A stretch of 7,017 nucleotides of DNA from Bacteroidales bacterium (GTDB taxonomy: Bacteria; Bacteroidota; Bacteroidia; Bacteroidales; UBA1715). A program made the translations under genes and the position numbers. Of the stretch, positions 5,301 through 7,017 are shown piece after piece; within the stretch, counting starts at the first letter, position 1, and each line of letters opens with the position of its first letter. The notes beneath the pieces are model-generated. The model saw nothing but the letters and a program-made list of their open reading frames with translations. It was not told the origin of the DNA and made no database searches. The stretch covers positions 1-7,017 of the forward strand of contig JAISIO010000083.1 in assembly GCA_031262005.1 (NCBI GenBank), in the 5' to 3' direction.

Positions 5301-6491
5301 ATGTCTATACCACAAAAAAAACAACCAAGGGGAACAATAGTAAGTAATTTGTACGGCTACACACCCGCTGTTCTTAAAGAATACGCCGACTATTGGTGTA
5401 TTGAGTATTACGTAAAACACCCTGTTACACACGAACTATTTCGCCGGCGTGAAAAAGTAACCGGATACAAAACTCGATACGGGGTTCGTGAAGCTCGACA
5501 ATTGTTGCGGATTGCTGTTGATAGGCTTAATTTAAAATTATCGCAAGGCTGGAATCCGTTTTTTGTTCACGAAGATGGGCGATTACTGGAGCCATTGCAC
5601 GTAGTTATTGAAAAATTTTTGAAGGAAAAAGAACGGGAATTGCGCCCCAATACGTTACGCAGCTATAACAGCATGATTGGAAAAGAATTATTGCTATGGG
5701 CGCAAAAAAACTATCCAACAATTACCGCTTCTACATTTAGCAAAAATATTGCCGTGCGATATATGGATTTTATTGCCGAAAAGGGAAAATCTAATATTTC
5801 GTACAATAACACTAAAAAAACATTGAGTTCATTTTTTTGTTGGTGCGTAGAAAAATGTTACGCTAAAGAAAATCCGTTTGCCGGAATAAAAAGTAAGCGT
5901 AAAGAGGAAAAGAAACGGATTTTGGTTACTGCCGATGTGCGAGAGCAAATAACAGCATATTTGGAAAAAGAAAACAATATAGGTATGCAAGTGGCATTAA
6001 ACTTGGTGTATCAAAGCCTTTTACGACCCAAAGAAATAAACGAAATACGACTGAAAGATGTGTTTTTATCTGAAAAATATATTTTAGTACCGGGAGTGGT
6101 GGCAAAAAACCATAAAGAACGCAAGGCAACATTGAGTAATGCCACAATTGAACTATTGCAAAAATTGAATATTGAAAAATTGCCGAAAGATTATTTTCTA
6201 CTTGGCGGAAACCAACCGGGTAGAAGCCTTATACCTCACAAACAACAAGCCGATAGAAATAGAATCAATAAAAATTGGGTGCGATTGAAAAAGATATTGA
6301 AGTTCCCCAAAGAAATGCAACTTTACAGCCTACGAGATACCGGTATTACCGATATGCTCAAATCGGGTATTGATGACTTAACTGTAATGCAACACGCCGA
6401 CCATCATAGCTTGGAAATGACAACACAATACGCAAAGCATATTGACACAGGACTTGTACAAAAAATGAATAAACTATTGCCGGAATTTTAA
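5301..6491 (+). CDS. Tyrosine recombinase / integrase of an integrative element
   Basis: This 396-residue site-specific recombinase would excise and integrate the element through a phosphotyrosine intermediate at the tRNA-Ser att site. An N-terminal arm-binding-like region (about 1-95, ending in the GWNPF motif at 83-87) is followed by a SAM-like core-binding domain (about 97-190; RPNTLRSYNSMIGKEL at 115-130) and a catalytic domain (about 205-396). Catalytic residues are Arg242 (LLRPKEI), Lys269 or a neighbour (VVAKNHKERK), Arg345 in YSLRDTGIT, His368 (HHSLEMTTQY) and the nucleophile Tyr377. The first position of the HxxR box is Tyr342 instead of His, a change I recall from Bacteroidota integrases, so it need not mean loss of activity. 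The gene is co-oriented with the tRNA and begins 115 bases after it. The protein is full length with no frameshift. The A-rich start context resembles other genes here; an inverted repeat directly upstream may regulate it. Confidence 0.93.
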   Translation: MSIPQKKQPRGTIVSNLYGYTPAVLKEYADYWCIEYYVKHPVTHELFRRREKVTGYKTRYGVREARQLLRIAVDRLNLKLSQGWNPFFVHEDGRLLEPLHVVIEKFLKEKERELRPNTLRSYNSMIGKELLLWAQKNYPTITASTFSKNIAVRYMDFIAEKGKSNISYNNTKKTLSSFFCWCVEKCYAKENPFAGIKSKRKEEKKRILVTADVREQITAYLEKENNIGMQVALNLVYQSLLRPKEINEIRLKDVFLSEKYILVPGVVAKNHKERKATLSNATIELLQKLNIEKLPKDYFLLGGNQPGRSLIPHKQQADRNRINKNWVRLKKILKFPKEMQLYSLRDTGITDMLKSGIDDLTVMQHADHHSLEMTTQYAKHIDTGLVQKMNKLLPEF

Positions 6492-6494
6492 TTC

Positions 6495-6527
6495 AAAAAA
6501 AAAAACGCCATTCTTTTTAGAGTGGCG
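6495..6527 (-). terminator. Intrinsic terminator of the DT-repeat gene, between convergent genes
   Basis: The arms 6506-6512 (CGCCATT) and 6521-6527 (AGTGGCG) form a 7-bp stem with one wobble and an 8-nt loop. Read on the minus strand it is followed by 11 T (6505-6495), a strong U tract, 9 bases after the stop of the minus-strand gene. On the plus strand the tail is ATTCTG, so it would stop integrase transcription only weakly. Confidence 0.85.
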
Positions 6528-6536
6528 ATTCTGCTA

Positions 6537-7017
6537 TTAAAATCGTAAACTAACTCCGGCTCCGATGGCGGATGTTCCTGCTATGCCGAAAAACATAAAT
6601 CGCTGTTTTTCAACACTTGCAAAAACTGCGGGAGCGAACCTACTACTGACATATAAACCACCGGCACCTACGCCGAAACGCCATTTCTTTATTATCGGCG
6701 TTTCGTGGGTAATTACGGTGGTTTGCCGGTAGCTTTCGCCGTGCCAGCTTCGGGCAATTATTCTATTGCCAAGCACTGTGTCGCACAGGAACACAACAAA
6801 AGCCGTATCTCGCAAAGTATCATTGTACACTCGCAATTGCCGGTAGTCTTCAATTATACGTACCGTATCGGCTTTGGTTGTGAGCCTTATTGTATCAACC
6901 CTGTGCACAGTTCGGAACTCAGGAACATACACTGTGTCGGTAATACGCACGGTGTCAATAGTTGTTACAATAGTGGTGGTTGGTTGATCCGGAGAACACA
7001 ATCGAAACACACTCAGC
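6537..7017 (-). CDS. Partial: Thr/Asp-rich, probably membrane-tethered element protein (DUF6808-like?)
   Basis: The reading frame is open to the window edge, so the 5' end is missing. A GTG at 7010 could be mistaken for the start, but the frame continues upstream (Leu-Ser) and the true N-terminus, probably a membrane anchor, lies outside. Numbered from that GTG codon, about 157 residues remain. The first part (11-80) is rich in Thr, Val and Arg, with seven Asp-Thr pairs (residues 19, 25, 39, 48, 64, 68, 77), suggesting an extended stalk. The C-terminal part (about 110-157) starts KKWRFGVGAGG and ends VSLRF, with alternating hydrophobic residues and a terminal Phe as in outer-membrane beta strands. 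From memory this resembles short proteins of Bacteroidota prophages and integrative elements (DUF6808-type); that match is unchecked. It is convergent with the integrase and has its own strong terminator. A spanin-like or envelope-spanning role is speculation. Confidence 0.6.
   Translation of the reverse strand, partial: LSVFRLCSPDQPTTTIVTTIDTVRITDTVYVPEFRTVHRVDTIRLTTKADTVRIIEDYRQLRVYNDTLRDTAFVVFLCDTVLGNRIIARSWHGESYRQTTVITHETPIIKKWRFGVGAGGLYVSSRFAPAVFASVEKQRFMFFGIAGTSAIGAGVSLRF

Noticed and set aside
5926..6147. Antisense open frame inside the integrase gene
   Set aside because: It is shadowed by a full-length recombinase with its catalytic residues in frame, and no promoter or family resemblance is seen.
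5187..7017. Second copy of the tRNA 3' end (distal att) inside the window
   Set aside because: Reading both strands after 5187, I found no match of useful length to 5162-5188; the distal site must lie outside.

Overview
The window looks like a chromosomal segment from a member of the Bacteroidota, probably Bacteroidales-like or a relative. The evidence is AT-rich DNA, A-rich translation starts without a clear Shine-Dalgarno sequence, and three good matches to the Bacteroidota sigma-factor promoter (about -33 TTG, -7 TAnnTTTG). A long six-domain ribosomal protein S1 and a Bacteroidota-type tyrosine recombinase point the same way. This assignment comes from reading the sequence only; no database search was possible.

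Layout. Positions 1-1381 hold a plus-strand unit: a promoter, a membrane-anchored TPR protein (YfgM/TPR_21-like), ribH (lumazine synthase) and a strong intrinsic terminator. A short convergent intergenic stretch (1382-1487) is rich in inverted repeats and carries a REP-like palindrome. On the minus strand lie rnz (1488-2396), a single-domain STAS protein (2472-2816) and rpsA (2913-4877). rpsA has its own promoter and terminator, and the STAS-rnz pair probably starts from a promoter that overlaps the rpsA terminator. A divergent region (4878-5099) carries the rpsA promoter and the promoter of a tRNA-Ser(GCT) gene (5100-5186).

From the tRNA 3' end onward the character changes. After a terminator hairpin comes a 396-residue tyrosine recombinase (5301-6491), preceded by an inverted repeat that ends only 4 bases before its ATG. 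Next, on the opposite strand, is a partial gene for a Thr/Asp-rich, probably membrane-tethered protein with a beta-rich C-terminus, running off the window end. This is the classic edge of an element integrated at a tRNA 3' end. The window probably holds the integrase-proximal end of a prophage, integrative element or genomic island; its cargo and far att site lie beyond position 7017.

The left 5 kb is ordinary conserved housekeeping. One functional link is that the tRNA-Ser gene does not encode CCA, so its 3' end should depend on RNase Z, encoded by rnz in this window, plus a CCA-adding enzyme. The less ordinary signals are degenerate 7-bp tandem repeats sitting exactly 8 nt upstream of both the ribH and rnz start codons, the REP-like element, the hairpin before the integrase, and the DT-repeat protein at the element edge. 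I do not see a clearly new multi-gene system inside these 7 kb; if there is one, it is in the element beyond the right edge.
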